A DNA stretch of 64,000 nucleotides from Salimicrobium halophilum (lineage in GTDB: Bacteria; Bacillota; Bacilli; Bacillales; Halobacillaceae). The notes below the pieces were generated by a model that saw nothing but the letters and a program-made list of their open reading frames with translations, did not search any database and was not told the origin of the DNA. Shown one piece after another: positions 8,328 to 17,919 of this stretch. The position numbers were made by a program, and so were the translations under genes. Location: contig NZ_FNEV01000001.1 of NCBI RefSeq assembly GCF_900100295.1, forward strand, positions 496,001-560,000. Reading direction: 5' to 3'. Numbering within the stretch: the stretch's first letter is position 1; each line of letters opens with the position of its first letter.

Positions 8328-8981
8328 TTACTTAAGGTCCCCCTCGTCCCTGCTTCTTACCACTAATACTATGCCTTCCTTAAAGAAATAAGTACCTGTA
8401 TCCTCACAAAGCTGATTAGACAGACACAAGGTCGATCCAATGGGGACACTTTCTTTCTCAAGTGGATATTTGAAATTATGAAGTGTCAACCCTTCCACTT
8501 TAAGAGAAATCGGAATAAAAGAAATATATGGATAAGAAGTGCTGTAATTTATCGTATGTGAACCGGCCAGTTTTAATTCCATTTCGTTTTGGTTATCAAT
8601 GATACGTCCCTCTACACCGTGCTGCAAAAGAGGATAAAGAAGCTGGATATTAGCTAACGTATGATCCATCCTTCCACCTGTGACTCCAAAAAACAGAATC
8701 CGCTCCGCCTGTCTATCGATAGCTTCATTCACCGCAAGCTCCAGGTCTGTTTCATTTTTTTCCTGAGGATAGACTTTGGTCTCTTGCGCCTTCGCTTGGA
8801 TTAACGCAAGCATGTCCCCGGATACGGAATCAAAATCTCCTACTGCTACATCTACAGGCATCCCCTTTTCTATAAGCACCTTGGCTCCGTGATCTGCACC
8901 GATCCATAAAGAAGCAAGGTCACTGGAAAGTTCAGGAATATATGAGCTCGGTCCACCTCCGACGATTGCAATAGTTTTCAT
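8328..8981 (-). CDS. thiN: Thiamine diphosphokinase
   Basis: Transfers pyrophosphate from ATP to thiamine to make the cofactor thiamine diphosphate. The 217-residue product has the family motifs: IAVVG-like start MKTIAIVGGGP, WIGADHGAKVLIE, VGDFDSVSG (metal binding), EKNETDLELA and GVTGGRMDHTLANIQLL. The ATG is chosen because GGAG lies 8 bases upstream and homologues start there; the reading frame open further upstream only shadows rpe. It starts 11 bases after the rpe stop, in the rsgA-rpe-thiN-spoVM order of B. subtilis. Confidence 0.94.
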   Translation of the reverse strand: MKTIAIVGGGPSSYIPELSSDLASLWIGADHGAKVLIEKGMPVDVAVGDFDSVSGDMLALIQAKAQETKVYPQEKNETDLELAVNEAIDRQAERILFFGVTGGRMDHTLANIQLLYPLLQHGVEGRIIDNQNEMELKLAGSHTINYSTSYPYISFIPISLKVEGLTLHNFKYPLEKESVPIGSTLCLSNQLCEDTGTYFFKEGIVLVVRSRDEGDLK

Positions 8982-8992
8982 ATCTGAAGCTC

Positions 8993-9643
8993 CTAACTGT
9001 TCCGAATCTTTTCTATCGCTTCCTGGCGATTTCCGCTTTTGAAAATGGCGCTTCCGGCTACAAGTACATCCGCCCCGGCGTGTTTGCAACGTGACGCTGT
9101 TTCCTCATTCACGCCGCCGTCCACTTCTATTTCATAGGTGAAAGTCTCGTTTTCTTTCCTCCACGTATCCAATTGCTCAATCTTTTTCAGGGTAGCAGGA
9201 ATGAAATCCTGACCGCCGAATCCCGGGTTGACACTCATGATCAATACTAGATCCGCTTCCGAAAGAATCGGCTTCAGTACTTCGACCGGTGTACCTGGAT
9301 TGATGACTACCCCTGTTTTCACACCCTGGTTCTTGATAAGTTGCAGCGTTCGATGCAGGTGAGCAGTTGCCTCCTGATGAACGGTGATAATAGAAGCCCC
9401 AGCCTTAGCGAATGCTTCGACATAATTTTCAGGGTTCTCAATCATGAGATGCACATCAAGCGGCAGAGAAGTGATTGGTCCGATCGCTTCTACAACAGGA
9501 ATACCTATGGATATGTTCGGAACAAATTTCCCATCCATGACGTCCACATGGATATAGTCTGCTCCTTTTTGTTCCACGTCTTTGATTTCTGTGCCTAAGT
9601 TCGCAAAGTCCGATGCCAGAATAGATGGTGCGATTTTTGTCAT
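8993..9643 (-). CDS. rpe: Ribulose-phosphate 3-epimerase
   Basis: Interconverts ribulose 5-phosphate and xylulose 5-phosphate in the pentose phosphate pathway. The 216-residue TIM barrel shows the metal/catalytic segments APSILASDFANLG, HVDVMDGKFVPNI, LDVHLMIENPE, LIMSVNPGFGGQ (catalytic Asp is replaced locally by the usual MSVNPGFGGQ loop) and YEIEVDGGVNEETA. The ATG follows GAGGTATTGATCA. It overlaps neither neighbour: 3 bases after rsgA and 11 before thiN, so it is in the same transcription unit. Confidence 0.97.
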   Translation of the reverse strand: MTKIAPSILASDFANLGTEIKDVEQKGADYIHVDVMDGKFVPNISIGIPVVEAIGPITSLPLDVHLMIENPENYVEAFAKAGASIITVHQEATAHLHRTLQLIKNQGVKTGVVINPGTPVEVLKPILSEADLVLIMSVNPGFGGQDFIPATLKKIEQLDTWRKENETFTYEIEVDGGVNEETASRCKHAGADVLVAGSAIFKSGNRQEAIEKIRNS

Positions 9644-9646
9644 TGA

Positions 9647-10513
9647 TCAATACCTCGGCTTTCTATTTTGAATTTCATGTAAAAACTCGATATAGTGTTC
9701 ATATCTTCCCTCGGCAATTTCCCCGTTCTCCACAGCAGCTTTGACTGCACACTTCGGTTCTTTATCATGAAGACAACCTCTGAACTTGCAGAACGCAGCA
9801 TTTTCTCTCACTTCCGGAAAACACTCCCCCAGCGCCTCAGCACTCACAGAGTCGAACTCCAGAGAACTGAAGCCAGGGGTATCGGCGACCAACCCACCAT
9901 TGATCGAAAATAATTCCACATGTCTTGTCGTATGCTTGCCTCTCCCCAGACTTTTTGAAATCTCTCCTGTTTCCAGGGAAAGGTCAGGGTGGATGGCATT
10001 CAGTAATGTCGATTTTCCTACCCCGGATTGTCCGGCTATGACTGTTGTCTTATCCTTAAAGAGCTCCTTCACAGCAGTCAGCGCCTCTTTCTTACCCGGC
10101 TCACTTAGTATCACTTGATAGCCGGCTTTTTCATACACCGCTTGGTATTCCTCTATTTCCACCGCTGAAACCACCTGATCCTGCTTAGATATAACAATAA
10201 TCGGGTCGATCAATTTCGACTCGACAAGCACCAGGAAGCGGTCTAGCAGCCGGGAATTAAAAGCTGGATCTACAGCCGATATCACGATGATTGCCTGGTC
10301 GATGTTCGCTACCGGAGGACGAACAAGCTCGTTGGTCCTTCGTTCGACAGATAGGAGATATCCTTCATCAGGATCGAATTCCACGATGTCTCCAACGAGA
10401 GGGGTGATTTTTTTATTCCTGAATACGCCGCGGCCTTTACATCGATACGTTTCCCCTTGGGACAGAACGTCATAAAAGCCGCTCAGCGATTGAATGATGA
10501 TACCAGAAGCCAT
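9647..10513 (-). CDS. rsgA: Ribosome small subunit-dependent GTPase RsgA
   Basis: Circularly permuted GTPase that acts in late 30S assembly. Domains: N-terminal OB fold (to about residue 70), GTPase domain with permuted motifs G4 ISKQDQ, G1 GQSGVGKSTLLN near residue 165 and G3 DTPGFSSLEF near 212, then a C-terminal zinc domain with CFPEVRENAAFCKFRGCLH and a further Cys in EPKCAV. At 288 residues it has normal length. The ATG follows AAAGGAGGGCCTGA. It is located between prkC and rpe; PrkC is reported to phosphorylate it in related bacteria, so the linkage is meaningful. Confidence 0.96.
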   Translation of the reverse strand: MASGIIIQSLSGFYDVLSQGETYRCKGRGVFRNKKITPLVGDIVEFDPDEGYLLSVERRTNELVRPPVANIDQAIIVISAVDPAFNSRLLDRFLVLVESKLIDPIIVISKQDQVVSAVEIEEYQAVYEKAGYQVILSEPGKKEALTAVKELFKDKTTVIAGQSGVGKSTLLNAIHPDLSLETGEISKSLGRGKHTTRHVELFSINGGLVADTPGFSSLEFDSVSAEALGECFPEVRENAAFCKFRGCLHDKEPKCAVKAAVENGEIAEGRYEHYIEFLHEIQNRKPRY

Positions 10514-10526
10514 TCAGGCCCTCCTT

Positions 10527-12440
10527 TTAGTAATTAAGGTTTCCTTCTTCAATAATCTCTCCATCCTGTTCCACTCGGTATAAAGCCTCAGAACCGGGGT
10601 TTATCTGGACATCTATTTCCACTGTCGTTTCTTCAGTGATCGTCTCTTCCTGGTACACTTCCTCCCCGTCACTATTCGCATCATCTACATAAATCTGGTA
10701 GGTTTCTTCTTCTCCGTCTTCTCCGTTATAAGGTAAAGTCAGTGATAGCGTATCTTCCCTTATAGGTTCCTGTTTCTGACCAAGGGAGACCGTCACGGTT
10801 ACAGTCGTCCCCTGATTCACTTCCGTAAATGCTTCCGGAGACTGAGAGATAACCCTTCCGACTTCAATATTACGAGAGAACTGTTCGCTGGTCTCCATCT
10901 GAAGCCCTTCTTCTTCAAGATAATTTCTCGCTTCTTCCTGGGTCATATTCCTGAGAGGTCTCAGCATAACCTTCGGTGGTCCTGTGCTCACGCGGAACAG
11001 CACGCTCGTTTCTCCTGGAACCACTTCCTGATTCTCAGAAGGCTGGAGTTGTTCCAATATTTCCCCTGCAGGACGCTCAGAACTTTCACTGATCGAAAAG
11101 ACAGAGGCAAATCCTTGTTCTTCAAGCTCTTGTTTCGTCGACTCGAAATCTTCACCCGTGTAATCTTCGAGACGGACCGTCTCTTTCCCCATGCTGGAAA
11201 CGACGGTTACCGTGGATTCCTCTTTTGTCACACTGCCGGCCGGAGGATCTGTCCTTATCACATACCCTTCTTCTACCTCATCTGAATACTCCGTTTCCCG
11301 TTCCACTTGCAGATTCAAATCACGCAGCGTACTATAAGCTTCTTCATATTCCATTCCGGTAACGTCTGCGATTTCCACATCTTTCGGCTCAAGCATCATG
11401 GGGATAGCTACTGCAGCTCCTGCGCCCATGAGTAAAAAAAGAAAAAAGGCGATGATCCACGGTTTTTTGCTTCTCTTTTTCTTTTCCTTCTTCTTCGGAC
11501 CAGGGCCTGGAGCATGCACAAGCGTATCACCACCGGAAGAAACAGGAGTATCTTCGGTCACAACAGGAATCGCCTTCGTTTTCTCCCCTTCCTCCTCCGG
11601 AACCTGAAAAGGCTCTACATCTCTATGTTCAAGACAGTGACTTAACTCTTCGTCCATATGTTCGACGGAAGAATAACGATGCAAGGGGTCTTTCGCCGTC
11701 GATTTCAACACGATATTTTCTACACTTTGCGGAACATCTGCATAGTTCGATACCGCCGGTGTGTCGTGCTGCAAATGTTTCAAAGCTACAGACACCGGAG
11801 ACTCTCCGGAAAAAGGGAGACGTCCCGTCAGCAATTCGAAGAAGACGATTCCAAGCGAGTAGATATCCGATTTCTTTGTGGCTATCCCTCCCCGGGCCTG
11901 TTCCGGAGACAGGTAGTGTACAGATCCGAGAACGGAATTCGTCTGTGTCAATGCGGTAGCAGAAAGGGCCATCGCTATGCCGAAGTCCGTAACTTTCACG
12001 GCTCCGCTTGAGTCGATCAGAATATTCTGAGGCTTGATGTCCCGGTGTATAAGACCGTTTTCATGGGCGTGTCCAATTGCATCAGTAATCTGCCTCATAA
12101 TCCTTACCGCTTCCTCAAGGTTTACAGGGGCATGCGTCTGTATGTATTTTTTCAGAGTCATACCATCGACATATTCCATGACCATGTAATATATATCCGA
12201 TTCTTCACCCACATCAAAAATATTAACGATATTCGGATGATTGAGGCTGATCGCTGCTTGTGCTTCTCTATGAAAACGGGTAATGAATTCGTCATCATCT
12301 CCGTATTCCAACCGTAGTACTTTGATGGCCACGTGCCTTTCAAGGATCGTGTCAAAAGCTAAATAAACATTCGCCATACCTCCGCCGCCTATCATCGACT
12401 TCACATGATAACGGTCATTTAGCATTTGATTTTCAAGCAT
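10527..12440 (-). CDS. prkC: PASTA-domain Ser/Thr protein kinase PrkC
   Basis: Membrane Hanks-type kinase that senses muropeptides/lipid II and controls spore germination and stationary-phase physiology. Kinase domain about residues 10-270: glycine loop IGGGGMANVYLA, Lys40 in VAIKVL, HRDIKPQN, DFG in VTDFGIAM, and activation loop SVLGSVHYLSPEQARGG. One transmembrane helix near residues 335-356 is followed by three PASTA repeats and an Ig-like C-terminal domain. The chosen ATG overlaps the prpC stop (TGATG); a GTG one codon upstream is possible. Pairing with prpC is the classic kinase/phosphatase module. Confidence 0.96.
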   Translation of the reverse strand: MLENQMLNDRYHVKSMIGGGGMANVYLAFDTILERHVAIKVLRLEYGDDDEFITRFHREAQAAISLNHPNIVNIFDVGEESDIYYMVMEYVDGMTLKKYIQTHAPVNLEEAVRIMRQITDAIGHAHENGLIHRDIKPQNILIDSSGAVKVTDFGIAMALSATALTQTNSVLGSVHYLSPEQARGGIATKKSDIYSLGIVFFELLTGRLPFSGESPVSVALKHLQHDTPAVSNYADVPQSVENIVLKSTAKDPLHRYSSVEHMDEELSHCLEHRDVEPFQVPEEEGEKTKAIPVVTEDTPVSSGGDTLVHAPGPGPKKKEKKKRSKKPWIIAFFLFLLMGAGAAVAIPMMLEPKDVEIADVTGMEYEEAYSTLRDLNLQVERETEYSDEVEEGYVIRTDPPAGSVTKEESTVTVVSSMGKETVRLEDYTGEDFESTKQELEEQGFASVFSISESSERPAGEILEQLQPSENQEVVPGETSVLFRVSTGPPKVMLRPLRNMTQEEARNYLEEEGLQMETSEQFSRNIEVGRVISQSPEAFTEVNQGTTVTVTVSLGQKQEPIREDTLSLTLPYNGEDGEEETYQIYVDDANSDGEEVYQEETITEETTVEIDVQINPGSEALYRVEQDGEIIEEGNLNY

Positions 12441-13201
12441 CACTCGTCACCTGCTTTTTCGGGGGAAGACGAATAGTCCAGAATAGCAATGGAAATGTTG
12501 TCTTCACCCCCACGTTCATTAGCAAGCCCGATCCATTCATCAGCCATGGTCTCAACCTCGTTGTTGTAATCGGCCAATGCAGAAAGTTCTTCGTCTGATA
12601 CTTTATTTGTAAGCCCGTCTGAACAAAGGATCACTCTTGTATGCCCTTCAGGTGAAAGAGAATGAAGATCAGGCGAAACATCCTTTTCTGTTCCAACTGC
12701 CTGCAAAAGTACGTTTTTCCTTGGATGGTGATCAGCCTCTTCTTCTGAAATCTGACCGGAGCGAACCAGTTCATTCACGAGAGAATGATCTTTCGTCACC
12801 TGACGGAATCCACTTCCATCGGCAATGTAGCATCTGCTGTCTCCTATATTAGCGATAACGAGGAAAGATGGAGTGCAAATAGCAACAACCACTGTCGTTC
12901 CCATGCCCTGGCATTCTTCGTTGACCGAAGCGTAGGAAAGAATGCTTTCATTAATATCCTGCATCTTTTCTGCTAACCACGTTTCCATTTCTTCCGGCAC
13001 ATCAAAAGTCTCTCTTTCCAAAAACGCTTCCGTCATCCGCTCAACGGCTATTCTGCTGGCAACATCCCCGGCACGATGCCCTCCCATGCCATCGGCGACA
13101 ATCAAAAGCCAGGACCCGCCATCAGGGTGTTCAATTGCTGCCCCGTCATCTTCGTTATGGGGTCTCACCTTTCCGGTATCCGTCCAAAAAAAACCTTCCA
13201 T
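12440..13201 (-). CDS. prpC: PP2C-family Ser/Thr phosphatase PrpC
   Basis: Mn-dependent protein phosphatase that reverses PrkC phosphorylation. PP2C motifs are complete: GKVRPHNEDDGA near residue 12, VADGMGGHRAGDVAS near 37, ANIGDSRCY near 117, LCSDGLTN near 190 and GGEDNISIAILD near 230. The 253-residue length is normal. The ATG follows GGTGGAGAA. Its stop overlaps the prkC start, suggesting translational coupling. Upstream is rsmB directly; the rlmN gene that precedes prpC in B. subtilis is absent. Confidence 0.96.
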   Translation of the reverse strand: MEGFFWTDTGKVRPHNEDDGAAIEHPDGGSWLLIVADGMGGHRAGDVASRIAVERMTEAFLERETFDVPEEMETWLAEKMQDINESILSYASVNEECQGMGTTVVVAICTPSFLVIANIGDSRCYIADGSGFRQVTKDHSLVNELVRSGQISEEEADHHPRKNVLLQAVGTEKDVSPDLHSLSPEGHTRVILCSDGLTNKVSDEELSALADYNNEVETMADEWIGLANERGGEDNISIAILDYSSSPEKAGDE

Positions 13202-13210
13202 TTCTCCACC

Positions 13211-14557
13211 TCATTTCGAACGTTTTTTGAGACGCGTCAAAAAGAAACCATCAGAGTCCGCATCCTGTGGGAAGATCTGTACGCCTGTCCCTTCTATCCA
13301 ACGATATCTGAGGGCCTCGGGGAGTTCCTCCCGCAGATCTTCGACTATAAAATCCGGGTGAGTCTCGATAAAGTGGTGCACGGCTTCATCATTTTCGTGC
13401 CTATCGACCGTACAAGTGCTGTAAATAAGGGAACCACCTGCCGTCAGAAGCGGTGCTACGTGATCAAGGATCGCATCCTGGATCTCTCTCAAGTTATATA
13501 TATCTTTCTCTTCTTTGCTGTATTTGATATCAGGCTTGCTACGTATAACACCAAACCCTGAGCACGGAGCATCCACAAGAATCCGGTCGAACACTTCCGC
13601 TTCATGTTTCTCTTGAAGTTTTCTGGCATCAAAACCTTCTGCTTTTATATTCGTCAGCTTCAGAGACTTGGCTTTCTCTTCTATGGCCCGGGCTTTTTTC
13701 TTATGAAGATCATAAGCATGAATCGATCCTTCGTTCTTCATTTTCTCCGCTATGTGTGTTGTCTTTCCTCCGGGGGCCGCACACGCATCTAGCACTGATA
13801 GTCCCGAATCCAGTTTCATCAGCTCGGCCACCAGCATAGAACTCTGATCCTGGATCGTAACCAGGCTTTCCCGGAAAAGACGATGCTTAATAATATTTCC
13901 TTCATGGATAATAATGCCTTGTTCGGAAAATGGAGAGGCTTCCACCTTAAATCCGTCTGCCTTAAGTTCTTCCATCGCTTCTTCGCGGCTGGTCAACATA
14001 GGCTGAACCCGTATGGATTCCGGCATCCGTAACTGGTTCGTTTCACACATCTCCCTAGTCTCTTCCTCGCCATATTGTTCCGTCCATCTTTTCACGAGCC
14101 ATAAAGGATGACTCGTTGCTATGGCCAGTCGTTCTTCTTCATCTTCGATCACTTCTACAGACGGAACACCATCTCGCTGAATGGAGCGAAGTACACCGTT
14201 TGTGAAGGAAGCGATTCCTTTATGGCCTTTCTCTTTTGCCAGGTTTACGGCTTCATTGATGATGGCATGGTCGGGAATGCGGTCGAGCATTTTCATCTGA
14301 TACACAGACATATACAAGAGCCACTTCACCCAGGGAGTGATTTTTTTCTGGTTCTTGATGGAGGGGTGCAGCCAGTACTGAAGGAGGTCTCTGTTTTGAA
14401 GAGTGCCATATACAAGTTCGGTCAGCAGACCGGCATCAGCAGTAGAGAACTTCCGCTTATCAATCTCCTGATTCAGAAGAACGTGACTGAACCCTCCTTC
14501 CTCTCCGATGCGGGACAAAAGCTCAAGAGCGGAGGAACGTACAGTACCCTTACTCAT
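13211..14557 (-). CDS. rsmB: 16S rRNA (cytosine-967-C5)-methyltransferase RsmB
   Basis: NOL1/Sun family SAM-dependent rRNA methyltransferase. The N-terminal NusB-like domain (about residues 1-150) is followed by the Rossmann fold: SAM site LDACAAPGGKTTHIAEKM, motif IV DAPCSGFGVIRSKPD and catalytic-Cys motif VI IYSTCTVDRHENDEAV. About 448 residues. The start is the ATG of MSKGTVRSSALELL, which overlaps the last codons of fmt (ATGAGTAA), so fmt and rsmB are translationally linked. It lies 9 bases before prpC. Confidence 0.95.
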   Translation of the reverse strand: MSKGTVRSSALELLSRIGEEGGFSHVLLNQEIDKRKFSTADAGLLTELVYGTLQNRDLLQYWLHPSIKNQKKITPWVKWLLYMSVYQMKMLDRIPDHAIINEAVNLAKEKGHKGIASFTNGVLRSIQRDGVPSVEVIEDEEERLAIATSHPLWLVKRWTEQYGEEETREMCETNQLRMPESIRVQPMLTSREEAMEELKADGFKVEASPFSEQGIIIHEGNIIKHRLFRESLVTIQDQSSMLVAELMKLDSGLSVLDACAAPGGKTTHIAEKMKNEGSIHAYDLHKKKARAIEEKAKSLKLTNIKAEGFDARKLQEKHEAEVFDRILVDAPCSGFGVIRSKPDIKYSKEEKDIYNLREIQDAILDHVAPLLTAGGSLIYSTCTVDRHENDEAVHHFIETHPDFIVEDLREELPEALRYRWIEGTGVQIFPQDADSDGFFLTRLKKRSK

Positions 14558-15497
14558 TGTTCTCACCCAGAACATCACCTATGTTCATAGCCTGTCCTAC
14601 ACCGTTCACAAACGCAGCCGCATCCATTCTCTTCTTCCCGGCTGGCTGCAATTCCGTCACGATTACACTTCTTCCGTCTCCACAGGCCACAACGATTCCT
14701 TCTGGAGACTTATCGAGAATTGTTCCCGGAACCTCTGAGTGTGTAAGTGACCCTTTTCGCGCCGCCCACAGTTTCAAAGGTTTCCCTTCCCAAACGGTGT
14801 GCGCCACGGGCCAAGGGCTCATCCCTCTGATATGGTTCCATACGTCCTCTGAAGGTCGGGTGAACTCAATCGATTCTTCTCCTCGTTTGATAGTGGATGC
14901 GAATGTCGCCGCTTCATGATTCTGAGGTTCAGCGATCAGCGTACCTTCTATCAGACCAGGAAGTGTCTCTTTCAACAACCCGGCTCCGGCATCGGATAAC
15001 TTGTCATGCAGAGTCCCCACATCATCCGTTTCCTCGATTTCAACCGTCTTTTTCGAAAGCATATCACCGGCATCCAGGGCTTTGACCATATACATGATGG
15101 TAACTCCAGTCTGCTTCTTGCCCTGCATCAGTGCGTAATGGATCGGTGCTGCACCCCGTAATTCAGGAAGAAGAGAAGCGTGCACATTAATGGCTCCAAG
15201 TTCCGGATAATCAAGAAGCGGCTCCGGAAGAATCTGACCGTAAGCAGCCGTAATCAGAATGTCCGGCTCATAAGCAAAGATCTTCTCATAGGATTCTTTT
15301 ATCTTTTCGGGTTGGAATACCTCGATCCCATGCTCTATAGCAGCCTGCTTCACTGGTGGAGGTGTCATCACTTTCTTCCTTCCTTTAGGCCGATCAGGCT
15401 GGGTCACGACCAGAGGAATATGATACCCTTCTTCAATCAATCTGTTTAAAATAGGGACCGAGAAATCAGGGGTCCCCATGAATACGATATTCGTCAT
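14550..15497 (-). CDS. fmt: Methionyl-tRNA formyltransferase
   Basis: Formylates initiator Met-tRNA using 10-formyl-THF. The 315-residue protein has the hydrolase-type N-terminal Rossmann domain (IVFMGTPDFSVPIL; catalytic region INVHASLLPELRGAAPIHYA with the SLLPxxRG signature) and a C-terminal OB-like tRNA domain. The ATG of MTNIVFMG follows GAAAGGACATTGTT. It begins 16 bases after priA; the peptide deformylase gene def that lies between them in B. subtilis is missing. It overlaps rsmB by 8 bases. Confidence 0.96.
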   Translation of the reverse strand: MTNIVFMGTPDFSVPILNRLIEEGYHIPLVVTQPDRPKGRKKVMTPPPVKQAAIEHGIEVFQPEKIKESYEKIFAYEPDILITAAYGQILPEPLLDYPELGAINVHASLLPELRGAAPIHYALMQGKKQTGVTIMYMVKALDAGDMLSKKTVEIEETDDVGTLHDKLSDAGAGLLKETLPGLIEGTLIAEPQNHEAATFASTIKRGEESIEFTRPSEDVWNHIRGMSPWPVAHTVWEGKPLKLWAARKGSLTHSEVPGTILDKSPEGIVVACGDGRSVIVTELQPAGKKRMDAAAFVNGVGQAMNIGDVLGENNE

Positions 15498-15513
15498 AAC
15501 AATGTCCTTTCTC

Positions 15514-17919
15514 CTACATAAGCTGATATGGCTGAAAATCAACGATGATCTGTAAGCCATTCTGATCTTTCATTTCGTTCTCATAGTAATTCATAATTCT
15601 TTGAACGTACTTGTGCTGGTGCGGTTCTGCCTTATATTTTACCATGGTTTGATATCTATATCTATTATTGATGCGCTCGAGAGGCGATGGTGTCGGGCCC
15701 AGGACTTCCGATGTTTCTGAAAGGTTCTGGGATAGGTATTGCGAAATCTTCCTCGTCACTTCCTGAGCGTAGAACGTATTCGGATGAGAAATCGTGAGCA
15801 ACGTCAAATAATAGAAAGGAGGATAGTGGAACATTTTCCTGTATTTCATTTCTTCTACATAAAACTGTTCGAAATCATAGGTGCTCGCAAGCTGAATACT
15901 GTAGTGCTCCGGAGTATACGTTTGTACGACGACTTCGCCTTCCTTTTCATGACGTCCTGCCCGACCACTTACCTGGGTGAGCAGCTGGAACGTTTTCTCC
16001 GAAGCCCGGAAGTCCGGAAGGTTCAGCAGGGAATCCGCTGCCAATACGCCAACTAACGTTACATTCCCGAAATCGAGTCCTTTGGCGATCATCTGAGTAC
16101 CGAGGAGAATATCCGCCTCATGATTCCCAAATTTCGTCAGAAGCTTTTCATGCGCCCCTTTACGCCTTGTAGTATCGACATCCATACGTATGATCCTTGC
16201 TTCAGGGATCAATTGCTGCAGATGTTCTTCGACCTTCTGCGTTCCGGTTCCGAAATATCTGATCGTTTTGCTTTCGCACTCCGGACACTCGGAAGGCATC
16301 GGTTGTTCGTAAGAGCAGTAGTGACACTTCAACTGTTCCTGTTTCCGGTGATACGTCATCGATATATCACAGTGTGGACATTCAACGACATGACCACAAT
16401 CCCGGCACATGACAAACGTGGAGTATCCTCTGCGATTGAGGAACAGCACGGACTGTTCCCCTCTTCTGAGACGCTCCTCGAGCTTTTCTTTTAGTGCATG
16501 AGAAAACATCGATCTGTTGCCTTCGTGCAGTTCTTCTCTCATATCAATGAGTTCGACAGAGGGCATCGCCTGTTTGTTCATTCTCTCCGGCAATTGCAGA
16601 AGGTGATAATTACCTTTTTGAGCTCTTGCAAAACTTTCAAGCGAAGGAGTTGCGGAACCTAAAACCACCGGACACCCGTGATTCTCTGCTCTCTTTATCG
16701 CAACATCCCTCGCGTGGTACCTCGTCCTGTCTTCCTGCTTGTAACTCGTCTCATGTTCTTCATCGATGATGATCAGACCGAGATTTCTGAAAGGTGCAAA
16801 AATCGCTGACCTGGCACCAACGACAACTTTCACATCCTGCCTCTGAATCTTCCGCCACTCATCGAATTTCTCTCCGGCTGAGAGAGCACTATGAAGGACA
16901 GCCACCTTGGAACCGAACCTTCCTTTGAAACGCTCTACCATCTGCGGGGTCAGAGAAATTTCCGGCACGAGCATGATCGCTTCTTCTCCGCGATCCAACA
17001 CTTCCTGGATGGACTGCATATATACTTCCGTCTTGCCGCTGCCAGTAACCCCGTGCAAAAGAAAGACTTCCGGCTCTTCTTCATGGACAGAAGCAACGAT
17101 CTGATTCTTCGCTTCCTGCTGATAATCCGTCAAAGGAGGCGGGCTCGTCTCCTCAAAAGTATGTCCTTCATAAGGATCTCTCAAAATTTCCTGCGTATAA
17201 GATCGAAGGTAACCCTGGTTCACAAGTGGTTTAAGCGAAGCGTCCGTAGTCTCCAGTCGCTTCAGCAGGTCTTTTTTCGGAATCGGGTCCGGATACTCGA
17301 TGAAAAAGTCGAGGAGAGCCCGCTGCTTTTTCGCCTGAGGAGAAATATCCACGAGAGCTTCTTCCAGTTTCTGCATATCAAGAGAGGGCTCAATCACCGT
17401 TATCTTCCGCTTCGTTTCTTTACTCTTCACCTCATACCGTACATCGAGATAGCCATCGTCCACCCATTTTTTCAAATGGTAATACCCGTAGGAAGATACT
17501 TCCCATTCCTCGTTCGTAAGCATATCTTTCCCTTCAAACAGACGTTCCAATTCCTCGGGCAAGTGCTCTTCCAACCGCCATATTTCTTTTTTGTACTTGG
17601 CTTTTAATACTTGCGGCAACATGACCTGCAGACAGGATATGTAAAAGCTTAGAGTGCGGGAAGCCAACCATTTCCCGAGTCCCAACAGTTCCTCCGTGAG
17701 TACAGGGGTCACATCGAGCACTTCTTCCAGTGGCTTCACTTTTTCTACATCCGTTGCCTCCTGAAGCCCGACGACATATCCGAGGATTTTGCGGGGCCCG
17801 AATGGGACGATTACTCTCATACCAATGTCTATCCCCTTCTCGAACCCTTCAGGTACAAGGTAATCGAAGGGGCGATTCGTCTGATTCGTCGGTACATCCA
17901 CAATCACTTTTGCAATCAT
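15514..17919 (-). CDS. priA: Primosomal replication-restart helicase PriA
   Basis: 3'-5' helicase that reloads the replisome at stalled forks. About 801 residues. Motifs: N-terminal 3'-DNA-binding domain (NRPFDYLVP), Walker A LLHGVTGSGKTEVYMQ near residue 285, DEEH box IIIDEEHETSYKQEDR, SATPSLES, zinc domain with CRDCGHVVECPHCD, CHYCSYEQ and CPECES, and motif VI SGRAGRHEKEGEV. The ATG of MIAKVIVDV overlaps the coaBC stop (ATGA) with GGAGATCC upstream. It is in the coaBC-priA-fmt order. Confidence 0.96.
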   Translation of the reverse strand: MIAKVIVDVPTNQTNRPFDYLVPEGFEKGIDIGMRVIVPFGPRKILGYVVGLQEATDVEKVKPLEEVLDVTPVLTEELLGLGKWLASRTLSFYISCLQVMLPQVLKAKYKKEIWRLEEHLPEELERLFEGKDMLTNEEWEVSSYGYYHLKKWVDDGYLDVRYEVKSKETKRKITVIEPSLDMQKLEEALVDISPQAKKQRALLDFFIEYPDPIPKKDLLKRLETTDASLKPLVNQGYLRSYTQEILRDPYEGHTFEETSPPPLTDYQQEAKNQIVASVHEEEPEVFLLHGVTGSGKTEVYMQSIQEVLDRGEEAIMLVPEISLTPQMVERFKGRFGSKVAVLHSALSAGEKFDEWRKIQRQDVKVVVGARSAIFAPFRNLGLIIIDEEHETSYKQEDRTRYHARDVAIKRAENHGCPVVLGSATPSLESFARAQKGNYHLLQLPERMNKQAMPSVELIDMREELHEGNRSMFSHALKEKLEERLRRGEQSVLFLNRRGYSTFVMCRDCGHVVECPHCDISMTYHRKQEQLKCHYCSYEQPMPSECPECESKTIRYFGTGTQKVEEHLQQLIPEARIIRMDVDTTRRKGAHEKLLTKFGNHEADILLGTQMIAKGLDFGNVTLVGVLAADSLLNLPDFRASEKTFQLLTQVSGRAGRHEKEGEVVVQTYTPEHYSIQLASTYDFEQFYVEEMKYRKMFHYPPFYYLTLLTISHPNTFYAQEVTRKISQYLSQNLSETSEVLGPTPSPLERINNRYRYQTMVKYKAEPHQHKYVQRIMNYYENEMKDQNGLQIIVDFQPYQLM

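Noticed and set aside
16891-17607. 238-codon plus-strand open frame
   Set aside because: Antisense to priA; Phe/Arg-rich, no homology.
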